Part shown: positions 45,183-53,620 of the stretch, one piece after another | How positions within the stretch are numbered: position 1 is the stretch's first letter | Layout: each line of letters starts with the position of its first letter | Origin: an uncultured Lachnospiraceae bacterium | Lineage (GTDB): Bacteria > Bacillota > Clostridia > Lachnospirales > Lachnospiraceae | DNA length: 64,000 nt | Direction: 5' to 3' | NCBI GenBank assembly: GCA_947630485.1 | Contig: CANRHU010000001.1 | Coordinates: forward strand, 62,001-126,000 | Made by a program: the position numbers and the translations under genes | Notes under the pieces: generated by a model | Told to the model about the DNA's origin: nothing | The model's input: only the letters and a program-made list of their open reading frames with translations | Databases searched by the model: none

Positions 45183-47663
45183 ATGAAATTGATAAAGCGA
45201 GCGGCCATCCTGGCAGGCGTTTTCCTGGCAGCGGTCGGTATTTACCTGATAATATCATGGAATCATGCAGATGAGACAGAGACGGTGTACACCTTGATGG
45301 ATGCGCCGTCTCTGCCTGTCGTGTCTGCGCAGATGGACGACGGCCTGGAGGAGAACCGCCTTGTGGGCTTCCGGCAGGAGATGGCTGCTTCCGTGGCGAG
45401 GGATTCCCTTACGGTTCTTCCGGAAGACCGGCAGCTGTCCCTGAAAATTCAGGAGTACGGCGTGACGCCGCTTGCTGTTGCCTATGAGATTCGCAGCATG
45501 GACGGGGAGCGGCTGGTGGAGCGAACCGAGGTGCAGGACTGGACGAGCGCGGACGGCGAGAGCCGCGTCGTGCTGCCGATCCAGAATCTGATTGCGCCGG
45601 ATACGGAGTATCTGCTTCATATTCAGCTGGAGACGGAGCTGCATGGACCGGTTCATTATTATACCAGGATTCTGTGGCCGGAGGAAAACCACGCGCCTGA
45701 AATGATGGCGCTGGCCAGGGAATTTTCCTCGAAAACGCTTGACGAGGCGGAGGCGGCTTCTCTTGTCACGTATCTGGAGACCACCAGTACTGCGGATAAC
45801 TCGTCGCTGGGCGATGTGACATTAAAATCCAGCTTTTCCCAGCTGACCTGGGCGGGACTTGATATGACGCCGGCAGGTGAGATGCAGGTGACGCTGCGGG
45901 AACTGGACGGGATCATGTGTCAGGTTTGCGTGGATTATCAGCTGAGCCGTCTTTCCGAGGAGGGAGAGACCGAGCTTTACGATGTAGAAGACTATTACAC
46001 CATGCGTTGGGATGAAAAGCGGATCTATCTCATGGATCTCAAGAGAACGACAAACCAGGTGTTTGCCGGGCGGACCGGCGATTATTCTGGCAAACGGATC
46101 ACGCTGGGGATCGGTACTGACGAAGCGGTCAGGCGGATGCGGAGTGATAACGGCCGGTATCTCGCGTATGTTTTTAACCGCGATCTGTGGCTTTACGATC
46201 AGGAAAACAGCGCGGCGGTTAAGCTCTTTTCTTTCCGCACAGACTCGGATACAACCGGCCGCAGCAATTACAACCGGCATGCGATTGAAATTCTATCGGT
46301 CGGGGAAGACGGGGATGTGGAATTTCTGGTCTATGGCTATATGAATCGAGGGATTCACGAAGGATGCCAGGGAATCAGCATCTGTCATTACGATCAGGCG
46401 CGCCGCGGCGCTATTGAGGAGGATTTCTTTGTAGAGTTTTCGGGCTCCTTCGATGAGCTGAAACAGGATGTGGATAAACTTTGTCATCTGAGCAGCCAGA
46501 ATATGCTGTATCTGTTTCTTGACCGGGCGGTCTTCGGTATCGATCTGACCAGCGACGAATATATGGTGGTAGCTCAGAATCTGATGGACGGGGCATATGC
46601 TGTCAGCAGCGATCAGAAGCGTCTGGCCTGGCAGGATAATCAGTCGCTGGCCGGCACGGAGGTTATCCATCTTCTGAATCTGGACACCGGCACCAAGCAG
46701 GAGATAACGGCGCCTCCGGATTCGGTTCTGCGGACGTTAGGCTTCGTCCAGGGAGATTTTGTGTATGGCATAGCCTGGAAGGGGGATGGATGGCTCCTGA
46801 ACAATAAGGCGGAGGAGCTGCCGATGTACTCCCTGCAGATTGTGGACGATACGCTGGAGAATCAGTCCAGCTATGAGCCGTCCGGCCTGTCTATCGTTCA
46901 CGTGAACGTCGAGGAATCACGTATTCACCTGGATCGGATGGTAAAGACCGGCGCTTATTCCTACGAGTATCATGACAGTGATACGATTGTCTGCAACACC
47001 GCGTCGGATCAGGTCTATATGGAGGGTATCGGCTGGTATGCTTCTGAGATTCGCCGGAAGGTTTATTTTATTCAGCTGGATCAGGATGTGAACAGCCTTC
47101 GCGGAGCGCGGATTTCGGCGGCCCAGCGCATTTCCTATGATCATTCGGAGCAGTTAGAGCTCCATTCCGACAGTCCGTTTACGGGAATACTGTTTTATGC
47201 CTATGGGCGCGGACGTCTGCAGGGAATCTATACGGAGTTTGCGCAGGCGGTCCATGCCGTCTACGACATTATGGGCGTGGTGACGGATCAGAAGCAGCGC
47301 ATTCTGTGGAGCCGTGTGGACCGCGTGAGCCTGCGGACTCTTAAGGATCCGCAGACGGCGGCGTTTGACCTGACCCGCCGTATAGTTACTTTCACGGGCA
47401 GTATGGAGACGGAAGACGGTGTTTTTCTGGTGGATGCAAGCGGTCTGAACCTGCGTGAAACCCTGTATTTTATCGGGAAGGGCTATCCGGTTATCGCATA
47501 TACGGAGGGCGACCGCTATGTGCTGCTGTATGGTTATGATCAGTACAACGTGTATTTCTGGGATCCCGATACCGACCAGCAGACGAAAATGGGCTTAAAT
47601 GACGCTACGGAATACTTCGAACGGTGTGGAAATGATTTCGTTTGCGGTGTGCGAATACCGTAA
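45183..47663 (+). CDS. Large membrane-anchored beta-propeller-like protein, function unknown
   Basis: 826 residues; N-terminal signal anchor (~4-25), the remainder outside. Residues ~50-280 look like beta-sandwich material; ~300-700 contain repeated TolB/WD-like blades (for example NGRYLAYVFNRDLWLYD, DQKRLAWQD). No catalytic motif seen. No strong RBS; it begins 4 bp after the nucleotidyltransferase stop, suggesting translational coupling. I cannot assign a function. Lies directly before murA but separated from it by a promoter. Confidence 0.7.
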   Translation: MKLIKRAAILAGVFLAAVGIYLIISWNHADETETVYTLMDAPSLPVVSAQMDDGLEENRLVGFRQEMAASVARDSLTVLPEDRQLSLKIQEYGVTPLAVAYEIRSMDGERLVERTEVQDWTSADGESRVVLPIQNLIAPDTEYLLHIQLETELHGPVHYYTRILWPEENHAPEMMALAREFSSKTLDEAEAASLVTYLETTSTADNSSLGDVTLKSSFSQLTWAGLDMTPAGEMQVTLRELDGIMCQVCVDYQLSRLSEEGETELYDVEDYYTMRWDEKRIYLMDLKRTTNQVFAGRTGDYSGKRITLGIGTDEAVRRMRSDNGRYLAYVFNRDLWLYDQENSAAVKLFSFRTDSDTTGRSNYNRHAIEILSVGEDGDVEFLVYGYMNRGIHEGCQGISICHYDQARRGAIEEDFFVEFSGSFDELKQDVDKLCHLSSQNMLYLFLDRAVFGIDLTSDEYMVVAQNLMDGAYAVSSDQKRLAWQDNQSLAGTEVIHLLNLDTGTKQEITAPPDSVLRTLGFVQGDFVYGIAWKGDGWLLNNKAEELPMYSLQIVDDTLENQSSYEPSGLSIVHVNVEESRIHLDRMVKTGAYSYEYHDSDTIVCNTASDQVYMEGIGWYASEIRRKVYFIQLDQDVNSLRGARISAAQRISYDHSEQLELHSDSPFTGILFYAYGRGRLQGIYTEFAQAVHAVYDIMGVVTDQKQRILWSRVDRVSLRTLKDPQTAAFDLTRRIVTFTGSMETEDGVFLVDASGLNLRETLYFIGKGYPVIAYTEGDRYVLLYGYDQYNVYFWDPDTDQQTKMGLNDATEYFERCGNDFVCGVRIP

Positions 47664-47706
47664 AAAATAAATCAAAATAAATTTGTTAAAAAATGGTAAG
47701 ATTTTC

Positions 47707-47735
47707 TTTACATTTTCTTCATATGTTGGTATGAT
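47707..47735 (+). promoter_or_regulatory. Promoter of murA
   Basis: TTTACA at 47707-47712 and TATGAT at 47730-47735, 17-bp spacer, in an AT-rich intergenic stretch. Confidence 0.7.
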
Positions 47736-47821
47736 ATATACAAGTGGCAGCATCTGCCACGCGATGCCGCCTGCAAAGCTTATGCGGAACGGCAGTCAGG
47801 AATTAAAAAGGTGGAATTCTC

Positions 47822-49117
47822 GTGGAACAGTTTATTATGAAGGGCGGTAACCCGCTGGCCGGCGAGGTTTCAATCAGCGGTGCGAAAAACGCGGCGCTGG
47901 GTATTCTCGCGGCATCCATTATGACGGATGAGGACGTTGTGATTGATAATCTGCCGGATGTAAACGACATCAACGTCATGCTCGAAGCGATGCAGGCGAT
48001 CGGGGCATCCGTAAAGCGTATTGACCGCCATACTGTGAAGATTAACGGAGAGGGCATCAGCGATGTGTCCATCGAAGATGAATATATGCGCAGGATACGC
48101 GCTTCTTACTATTTTATCGGGGCGCTTTTAGGCAAATATAAGAGTGCCAGAGTGCCGCTTCCGGGCGGCTGCAATATCGGCAGCAGACCGATTGATCTGC
48201 ACCTGAAGGGGTTCCGGGCGTTAGGGGCCAGGGTAGATATCGAGCGCGGCGCGGTGTCTGCGCACGCGATTGATCTGGTAGGCAGCCATATTTACCTGGA
48301 TAAAGTCTCTGTCGGCGCGACGATTAATATTATGATGGCGGCGGCTCTGGCGGAGGGACAGACGATTATCGAGAATGTGGCGAAAGAGCCGCATGTCGTC
48401 GATGTGGCGAACTTCCTCAACAGCATGGGTGCCAGCATCCGCGGCGCCGGTACGGATATCATCCGCATCCGCGGCGTCAGGCGGCTTCATGGAACGGAGT
48501 ATTCCGTGATTCCGGATCAGATAGAGGCGGGTACCTTTATGTGCGCGGCCGCGGCTACCCGCGGCGACGTGACGCTTCGCAATGTGATTCCGAAACATTT
48601 GGAGTCCATCACCGCAAAGCTCAAAGAGATCGGCTGCGAAGTTTCGGAATTTGACGATTCCGTGCGTGTGGTGGGGCGGGCGCGTCAGACCCGCACGAAT
48701 ATCAATACACAGCCGTATCCGGGGTTCCCGACAGATATGCAGCCGCAGATGACGGTGACGCTGTCCCTGGCAGAGGGCACGAGTATTGTGACGGAGAGCA
48801 TTTTTGAGAATCGTTTCAAATATGTGGATGAGTTGTCCCGTATGGGCGGCAATGTCAAGGTAGTGGAAGGCAATGTCGCTATTGTGACCGGCGTGGAGAA
48901 GCTCACAGGGGCGCAGGTAAGCGCTCCGGATCTTCGGGCGGGGGCGGCGTTAGTGATCGCTGGGCTGACCGCGGAAGGCTATACGGTAGTGGATGATATC
49001 GAGTACATACAGCGCGGCTATGAGCAGTTTGAGCGGAAACTGGCTGCTCTGGGAGCGGTGATTGAGAAGGTAGATTCCGAAAAGGCCGCCAGGAAATTTC
49101 AGCTGAAGGTCGGCTGA
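47822..49117 (+). CDS. murA: UDP-GlcNAc 1-carboxyvinyltransferase
   Basis: 431 residues, GTG start after AAGGTGG (47809-47815). First committed step of peptidoglycan synthesis: transfers enolpyruvate from PEP to UDP-GlcNAc. K22/N23 (SGAKNAA) and the active-site cysteine C117 in PGGCNIGSRPID are present, so fosfomycin should be able to alkylate the enzyme. Firmicutes often have two MurA paralogues; which one this is cannot be told here. Confidence 0.95.
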   Translation: MEQFIMKGGNPLAGEVSISGAKNAALGILAASIMTDEDVVIDNLPDVNDINVMLEAMQAIGASVKRIDRHTVKINGEGISDVSIEDEYMRRIRASYYFIGALLGKYKSARVPLPGGCNIGSRPIDLHLKGFRALGARVDIERGAVSAHAIDLVGSHIYLDKVSVGATINIMMAAALAEGQTIIENVAKEPHVVDVANFLNSMGASIRGAGTDIIRIRGVRRLHGTEYSVIPDQIEAGTFMCAAAATRGDVTLRNVIPKHLESITAKLKEIGCEVSEFDDSVRVVGRARQTRTNINTQPYPGFPTDMQPQMTVTLSLAEGTSIVTESIFENRFKYVDELSRMGGNVKVVEGNVAIVTGVEKLTGAQVSAPDLRAGAALVIAGLTAEGYTVVDDIEYIQRGYEQFERKLAALGAVIEKVDSEKAARKFQLKVG

Positions 49118-49194
49118 GGAAGGATCTGCAGAGAGAATTCGAAGGTAATTTGGATTAAGAACGTTACAAATTGAATAGAAAAGTGCGTGTTATC

Positions 49195-49320
49195 CCTTAT
49201 TCAGAGTGATGGAGATACATAGGATCTGTGAAGTCACGACAACCCCGCACACATGCCTGCCGGTGCAGGCGATGATGGGCGGAAGGTGCCAACCTGAGCG
49301 AGAAATCGAACAATAAGAGG
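49195..49320 (+). ncRNA. SAM-I (S-box) riboswitch
   Basis: P1 forms between CTTATT (49196-49201) and AATAAG (49312-49317). Core signatures: AGAGTGATGGAG (49203-49214), GTGAAGTCACGACAACC (49228-49244) and AAGGTGCCAACCTG (49283-49296) followed by GAGCGAGAAATCG. It precedes metK and is followed by an intrinsic terminator at 49346, so high SAM should stop transcription. It fills most of the 340-bp murA-metK gap. Confidence 0.93.
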
Positions 49321-49345
49321 ATTTGATGGCTGAAGTGTGTTTATC

Positions 49346-49377
49346 AAGTCCGGAGTTCGCTGCGGACTTTTCTTTTT
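49346..49377 (+). terminator. Riboswitch expression-platform terminator
   Basis: AAGTCCG (49346-49352) pairs with CGGACTT (49363-49369), loop of 10, followed by TTTCTTTTT. Placed between the S-box aptamer and the metK RBS. Confidence 0.88.
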
Positions 49378-49457
49378 GCCGGAATACAGAGAGAACGGCC
49401 GGATAAGGGCGGTTTCCGTTCCCGGGAATGTATCCGAGAAAGCTTCAAGGAGGAAAA

Positions 49458-50714
49458 ATGGAGAAACGCTTTTTTACGTCAGAGTCCGTGACAGAGGGAC
49501 ATCCGGACAAAATGTGCGACCAGATATCCGATGCGATTCTGGACGAGCTTCTGCGGCAGGATCCGATGAGCCGGGTCGCCTGTGAGACGGCGGTTACGAC
49601 AGGCCTGGTGCTGGTCATGGGCGAAATTACGACCAGCGCTTATGTGGACATCCAGAAGGTAGTCCGCGAGACGGTCCGCGAGATCGGTTATGATCGCGCA
49701 AAGTATGGGTTCGACTGTGATACCTGCGGGGTGATTACGGCAATCGACGAGCAGTCCGCCGATATTGCGCTCGGCGTGGACAAGGCGCTGGAGGCAAAAG
49801 ACGCGGCGGCTGGAGCAGGGCTTTTGGAGGACAGTCCGGACAATGCGGCGGAAGCGGAAGTGCTTATGAGCGATGCCCGGATCGACGCGATCGGCGCGGG
49901 TGACCAGGGCATGATGTTCGGCTACGCGACGAATGAGACGGAGGAGTATATGCCGTATCCGATCGCTCTGGCGCATAAGCTGGCGCTGCAGCTTTCCAAG
50001 GTCCGCAAAAATGGTACGCTGCCCTATCTGCGTCCGGATGGGAAGACCCAGGTGACGGTGGAATATGATGAAAACGGAAAACCGTTCCGGCTGGAGGCGG
50101 TGGTTTTGTCCACCCAGCATGACGATGCGGTTTCCCAGGAGCGGATTCACGCGGATATCAAAAAATATGTCTTCGACGCGGTTCTGCCGCCAGCAATGGT
50201 GGATGCGCATACAAAATTCTTTATCAACCCGACCGGACGTTTCGTGATCGGAGGTCCGCACGGCGACAGCGGTCTTACGGGACGGAAGATTATCGTGGAC
50301 ACTTACGGCGGTTTTGCGAGGCATGGAGGCGGAGCGTTTTCCGGAAAGGACTGCACGAAGGTAGACCGCTCGGCGGCCTATGCGGCACGGTACGCAGCGA
50401 AGAATATCGTGGCCGCGGGGCTGGCGGAGAAGTGTGAGATTCAGCTTTCCTACGCGATTGGGGTGGCGCATCCGACCTCGATTGGCGTGGACACGTTTGG
50501 CACCGGGAAACTCAGCGATGAGCGGCTGGTGGAGATTGTACGGGAAAACTTCGATCTGCGACCGGCTGGGATTATCCAGATGCTTGACCTGCGCCGGCCG
50601 ATCTATAAACAAACGGCAGCGTACGGGCATTTCGGGAGAAATGATCTGGATCTGCCGTGGGAGAGACTTGACAGGACGGATGCGCTGAAGCGTTATCTGA
50701 CGACTGGCGCTTAA
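49458..50714 (+). CDS. metK: S-adenosylmethionine synthetase
   Basis: 418 residues from ATG 49458, with AAGGAGG at 49448-49454. Makes SAM from ATP and methionine. Signature GHPDK at 14-18, [12 protein letters not shown] and [18 protein letters not shown] are all present. Controlled by the S-box just upstream. It ends 8 bp before the stop of the convergent feoB. Confidence 0.97.
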   Translation: MEKRFFTSESVTEGHPDKMCDQISDAILDELLRQDPMSRVACETAVTTGLVLVMGEITTSAYVDIQKVVRETVREIGYDRAKYGFDCDTCGVITAIDEQSADIALGVDKALEAKDAAAGAGLLEDSPDNAAEAEVLMSDARIDAIGAGDQGMMFGYATNETEEYMPYPIALAHKLALQLSKVRKNGTLPYLRPDGKTQVTVEYDENGKPFRLEAVVLSTQHDDAVSQERIHADIKKYVFDAVLPPAMVDAHTKFFINPTGRFVIGGPHGDSGLTGRKIIVDTYGGFARHGGGAFSGKDCTKVDRSAAYAARYAAKNIVAAGLAEKCEIQLSYAIGVAHPTSIGVDTFGTGKLSDERLVEIVRENFDLRPAGIIQMLDLRRPIYKQTAAYGHFGRNDLDLPWERLDRTDALKRYLTTGA

Positions 50715-50722
50715 CAGACTTA

Positions 50723-52558
50723 TTACCACGCAAGAGCGCTCCCTAACAGGTTTACTATCCCGCAGAGAATGATCCCAAGCGCTGTGGGCAGCGCGATGGC
50801 TGCGGCGGTCCATTTCCAGCTGCCTGTTTCCCTGTGTATGGTCAGGCAGGTGGTAGAACAGGGCCAATGGAAAAGACAGAAGATCATCATGCACAGGGCG
50901 GTTTTTCCGGTCCAGCCGTGCGCGGTCAGCAGGGAGAATAAGACAGCGGAGTCTGTCATCTCGACCAGCGTACCGGTCTGCAGGTAGGCCATGAGGATAA
51001 TCGGGAGTACGATTTCATTGGCGGGGAAGCCAAGCAGGAAGGCGGTCAGAATTACGCCGTCCAGACCAATCAGGCGCGCAAAGGGATCCAGGGCGCCGGT
51101 CAGGATAAGCAGCAGGCTTCGCCCGCCGATCTGGATATTGGCCGACAGCCAGATCAGAACGCCGGCCGGCGCAGCCACGGCGGCCGCGCGGCCCAGGACG
51201 AACAGAGTGCGGTCAAAGATGGAGCGGACAATCACTTTGCCGATCTGCGGACGGCGGTAAGGAGGCAGTTCCAGCGTAAAGAAGGATGGAACGCCTTTCA
51301 GAACCGTGTGGGACAGCGCCCACGAACAGAGCAGGGTCGCGGCCGCGCCCAGGAGAATGACGGCAGTCAGCATCAGGGCAGCCGGCAGAGAACCTGCGCG
51401 CTGTGCCTGTCTTCCGGCTAAGAAGAACAGGGTAATCAGGCTGATCAGCGTGGGGAAGCGGCCGTTGCAGGGAATCATGGAGTTGGTCAGGATGGCGATC
51501 AGCCGCTCTCTGGGCGAATCGATGATACGGCAGCCGACGACTCCGGCCGCGTTGCAGCCCAGACCCATTGCCATGGTCAGACACTGTTTTCCGCAGGCGC
51601 GGCAGCGCATAAAGGCCCGGTCCATATAAAAAGCGACGCGGGGCAGATAGCCCAGATCTTCGAGGAGCGTAAAGAGGGGGAAGAAGATAGCCATGGGAGG
51701 CAGCATGACGCTGACGACCCAGGCCAGCACCCGATAGGCCCCGTAAACCAGGAGATTGACCAGCAGATCAGGCGCGCCAATCCAGTGCAGGGCGGAAGCA
51801 AGAGGCTTTTCCAGGGAGAAGAAGAAATCCCACAGAAGATCCGAGGGCATGTTTGCTCCGACGATGGTCAGCCAAAAAAGGCCGAGCAGCAGAACGATCA
51901 TAATCAGACTGCCGGTGAAGCGGCCGGTGACAATGCGGTCGATGATTTCTTCGCGCTTTCGGTAATCGACGCGCGTGTAGCGGACAGTTTCGCGGACCAG
52001 CTGCTTTGGGGAAAAATCGAGGCAGTCGTAGCAGCCTTTGGTTTTGGCGGCGGCGCAGATGGTCTCCCGCAGCCTGCGAAGATCCTCTGCGCTGCGGGCG
52101 CAGCAGGGGACGACCGGAAATTGGAGGACATCCTGAAGAAGTCCAAAATCGATGGAAACGCCTTTTTTGCGGGCCTCGTCGCAGAGATTGACACAGAGAA
52201 TCAGGGGGACGCCGTGATCGCGGACGTAATCTGTCTCCACAATCTGTTTCAGAAGACGGAGACCGCGTTCGGGACAGGTGGCGTCGCAGACGACCACGAT
52301 TACGTCCGCGTTGCCGTTGCTTAAGAAATCCCGGGCGGTTTCTTCCTCGCGGGAATGGACCGCAAGGGAGTACGTTCCCGGCAGATCTACCAGCAGATAA
52401 TCCGATCCGCAGTCCTTCATCTGTCCGGCTGCCGGCGCCACGGTGACGCCGGACCAGTTGCCGGTGTGCTGTTTTAGACCGGTCAGTCCGTTGAAAATAG
52501 TACTCTTGCCTACGTTTGGGTTGCCTGCCAGCGCCACAGTGATCGGTTTCTGTTCCAT
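50723..52558 (-). CDS. feoB: Ferrous iron transporter FeoB
   Basis: 611 residues. N-terminal G domain: G1 GNPNVGKST (12-20), G3 DLPG (58-61) and G4 NLCD (124-127; NxxD kept). The membrane part has gate motifs with conserved cysteines (CGKQCLTMAMGLGCNAAGV; MIPCNGRFPTL). FeoB imports Fe2+ under anoxic conditions, using GTP. Shorter than the ~700-residue E. coli protein but normal for many Firmicutes. FeoA is on the same strand upstream, but an opposite-strand gene lies between them. Confidence 0.95.
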   Translation of the reverse strand: MEQKPITVALAGNPNVGKSTIFNGLTGLKQHTGNWSGVTVAPAAGQMKDCGSDYLLVDLPGTYSLAVHSREEETARDFLSNGNADVIVVVCDATCPERGLRLLKQIVETDYVRDHGVPLILCVNLCDEARKKGVSIDFGLLQDVLQFPVVPCCARSAEDLRRLRETICAAAKTKGCYDCLDFSPKQLVRETVRYTRVDYRKREEIIDRIVTGRFTGSLIMIVLLLGLFWLTIVGANMPSDLLWDFFFSLEKPLASALHWIGAPDLLVNLLVYGAYRVLAWVVSVMLPPMAIFFPLFTLLEDLGYLPRVAFYMDRAFMRCRACGKQCLTMAMGLGCNAAGVVGCRIIDSPRERLIAILTNSMIPCNGRFPTLISLITLFFLAGRQAQRAGSLPAALMLTAVILLGAAATLLCSWALSHTVLKGVPSFFTLELPPYRRPQIGKVIVRSIFDRTLFVLGRAAAVAAPAGVLIWLSANIQIGGRSLLLILTGALDPFARLIGLDGVILTAFLLGFPANEIVLPIILMAYLQTGTLVEMTDSAVLFSLLTAHGWTGKTALCMMIFCLFHWPCSTTCLTIHRETGSWKWTAAAIALPTALGIILCGIVNLLGSALAW

Positions 52559-52630
52559 GCAAATCTCCCAGTCTGCGAATGCAGTCTTATGATTACTCTA
52601 TGAAAACGCGGAATCGTGGGTGCCTGGGTA

Positions 52631-52659
52631 TTTTCATTTTGTGAAATATGTGATATAAT
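52631..52659 (+). promoter_or_regulatory. Promoter of the small membrane protein gene
   Basis: TTTTCA at 52631-52636 and TATAAT at 52654-52659, spacer 17 bp. It lies in the divergent region between feoB and the small gene. Confidence 0.65.
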
Positions 52660-52699
52660 GCCTGTGGATGAGAACTGCGAATAGGAGGTTTTAAAACCC

Positions 52700-52963
52700 A
52701 TGAAACATATAAGATTGTTCCTTGCGGCTGTGATGCTCTGCTTCTGCCTTTTCTTTGCGGCTGTTCCTGCGCAGGAGGTTCGCGCGTCCGGCACGGATAC
52801 TGCGGAACAGACGGAGGAGACGGAGCAGGAGGACGAGGAGACCTTTTTCTTCGTTCTGATGGGCGGCGCCCTGCTGATTATCATTGTGGCGGTTGTGACC
52901 GCGGTGTCCACTGTGTCCAGCTCGATTGCGGTGGCGGCGAATATGGATGTAGACGGCGAGTGA
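52700..52963 (+). CDS. Small exported/membrane protein between feoA and feoB, unknown
   Basis: 87 residues: signal peptide (~1-30, ending VRASG), an acidic stretch TAEQTEETEQEDEET (35-49), then a membrane helix (~51-75) and a short polar tail. AGGAGG at 52683-52688 and a promoter at 52631-52659 support expression, and a terminator follows at 52987. Transcribed opposite to feoA and feoB, which flank it. Unknown family; an acidic extracellular stretch could bind metal, but that is speculation. Confidence 0.7.
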   Translation: MKHIRLFLAAVMLCFCLFFAAVPAQEVRASGTDTAEQTEETEQEDEETFFFVLMGGALLIIIVAVVTAVSTVSSSIAVAANMDVDGE

Positions 52964-52986
52964 GACGGAGGTCTTTCTCGTACAGA

Positions 52987-53040
52987 CAGGCCTGATGAGG
53001 CGTCCGGTTATTTTGGGATGTCCACCCGGCCTGTTTTTCT
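52987..53040 (+). terminator. Terminator after the small membrane protein gene
   Basis: CAGGCC (52987-52992) pairs with GGCCTG (53028-53033), with further inner pairing, followed by TTTTTCTTTT (53034-53043). It sits just before the convergent feoA stop. Confidence 0.6.
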
Positions 53041-53045
53041 TTTGC

Positions 53046-53285
53046 TCATTCGGAGCGCACCGCTTCGACAAAAATTTGTTTGCTGTTCTGCTCCCGCAGG
53101 CCTATGACCGCGCCCTGTACCAGGTATGCCCGCATTCCGCCCGGCCGGCCGGCAAGAACACAGGCGACTTCCTCGTCAGGGACAAAGCCCAGGTCGTGAA
53201 GGCGCCGCGCCATATCAGGAGGGCTGGCGATCCAGACTACAAGGGCCTTTTCTCCCACGTTTATCTGATTCAATGGAATCACCAT
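53046..53285 (-). CDS. feoA: FeoA, ferrous iron transport accessory protein
   Basis: 79 residues forming one SH3-like FeoA domain (MVIPLNQINVGEKALV ... RRLHDLGFVPDEEVACV). Small cytoplasmic partner that modulates FeoB. Full length. It lies 487 bp upstream of the feoB start on the same strand, with the opposite-strand 87-residue gene in between, so feoA and feoB may not be a simple operon. Confidence 0.9.
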   Translation of the reverse strand: MVIPLNQINVGEKALVVWIASPPDMARRLHDLGFVPDEEVACVLAGRPGGMRAYLVQGAVIGLREQNSKQIFVEAVRSE

Positions 53286-53420
53286 TGCATATCACCGAAA
53301 AATCTACTTATGACTACAGTATGCGTAACGGGACGGCTTGGTGTTGGCGCCGCGGCGAAGCGGCCGGAAACACAGTCTGTTTGTACAGCGCGCTGCAAAA
53401 GACGGCTGGGAGGTGATAAG

Positions 53421-53495
53421 ATGCAACATCATTTTACGATTATCGGTGAAAAATTTAACAAATTCACCGTTGCGGGTCATGGGAAAGTATGTTAA
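53421..53495 (+). CDS. Putative 24-residue micro-ORF upstream of thrC
   Basis: MQHHFTIIGEKFNKFTVAGH continues to GKVC and stops with TAA at 53493-53495. It is preceded by an unusually good Shine-Dalgarno GGGAGGTGAT (53408-53417) at 3-5 bases. The stop overlaps the -10 of the putative thrC promoter, and the palindrome CGGTGAA / TTCACCG lies inside it. It could be a leader peptide or a true small protein, or chance. No other gene is seen in the 335-bp feoA-thrC gap. Confidence 0.4.
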   Translation: MQHHFTIIGEKFNKFTVAGHGKVC

Positions 53496-53498
53496 AAT
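53444..53498 (+). promoter_or_regulatory. thrC promoter with adjacent palindrome
   Basis: TTGCGG at 53470-53475 and TAAAAT at 53493-53498 with a 17-bp spacer. Directly before the -35 lies the inverted repeat CGGTGAA (53444-53450) / TTCACCG (53463-53469), a possible operator. Moderate promoter quality. Confidence 0.5.
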
Positions 53499-53620
53499 CC
53501 TTTGTCAAAGGAGACCTGCAGAAAGGTACGGACGGATTTGGCCGGACGATACTGTGTCAATGCACACCGGGCGGGGAACGATACAGCCGTCAAAAGCGGC
53601 GGCGGAATGGAGCGACATTT

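Noticed and set aside
52995..53495. 166-codon plus-strand frame across feoA
   Set aside because: Antisense to feoA, includes its promoter region and has no recognisable domain.
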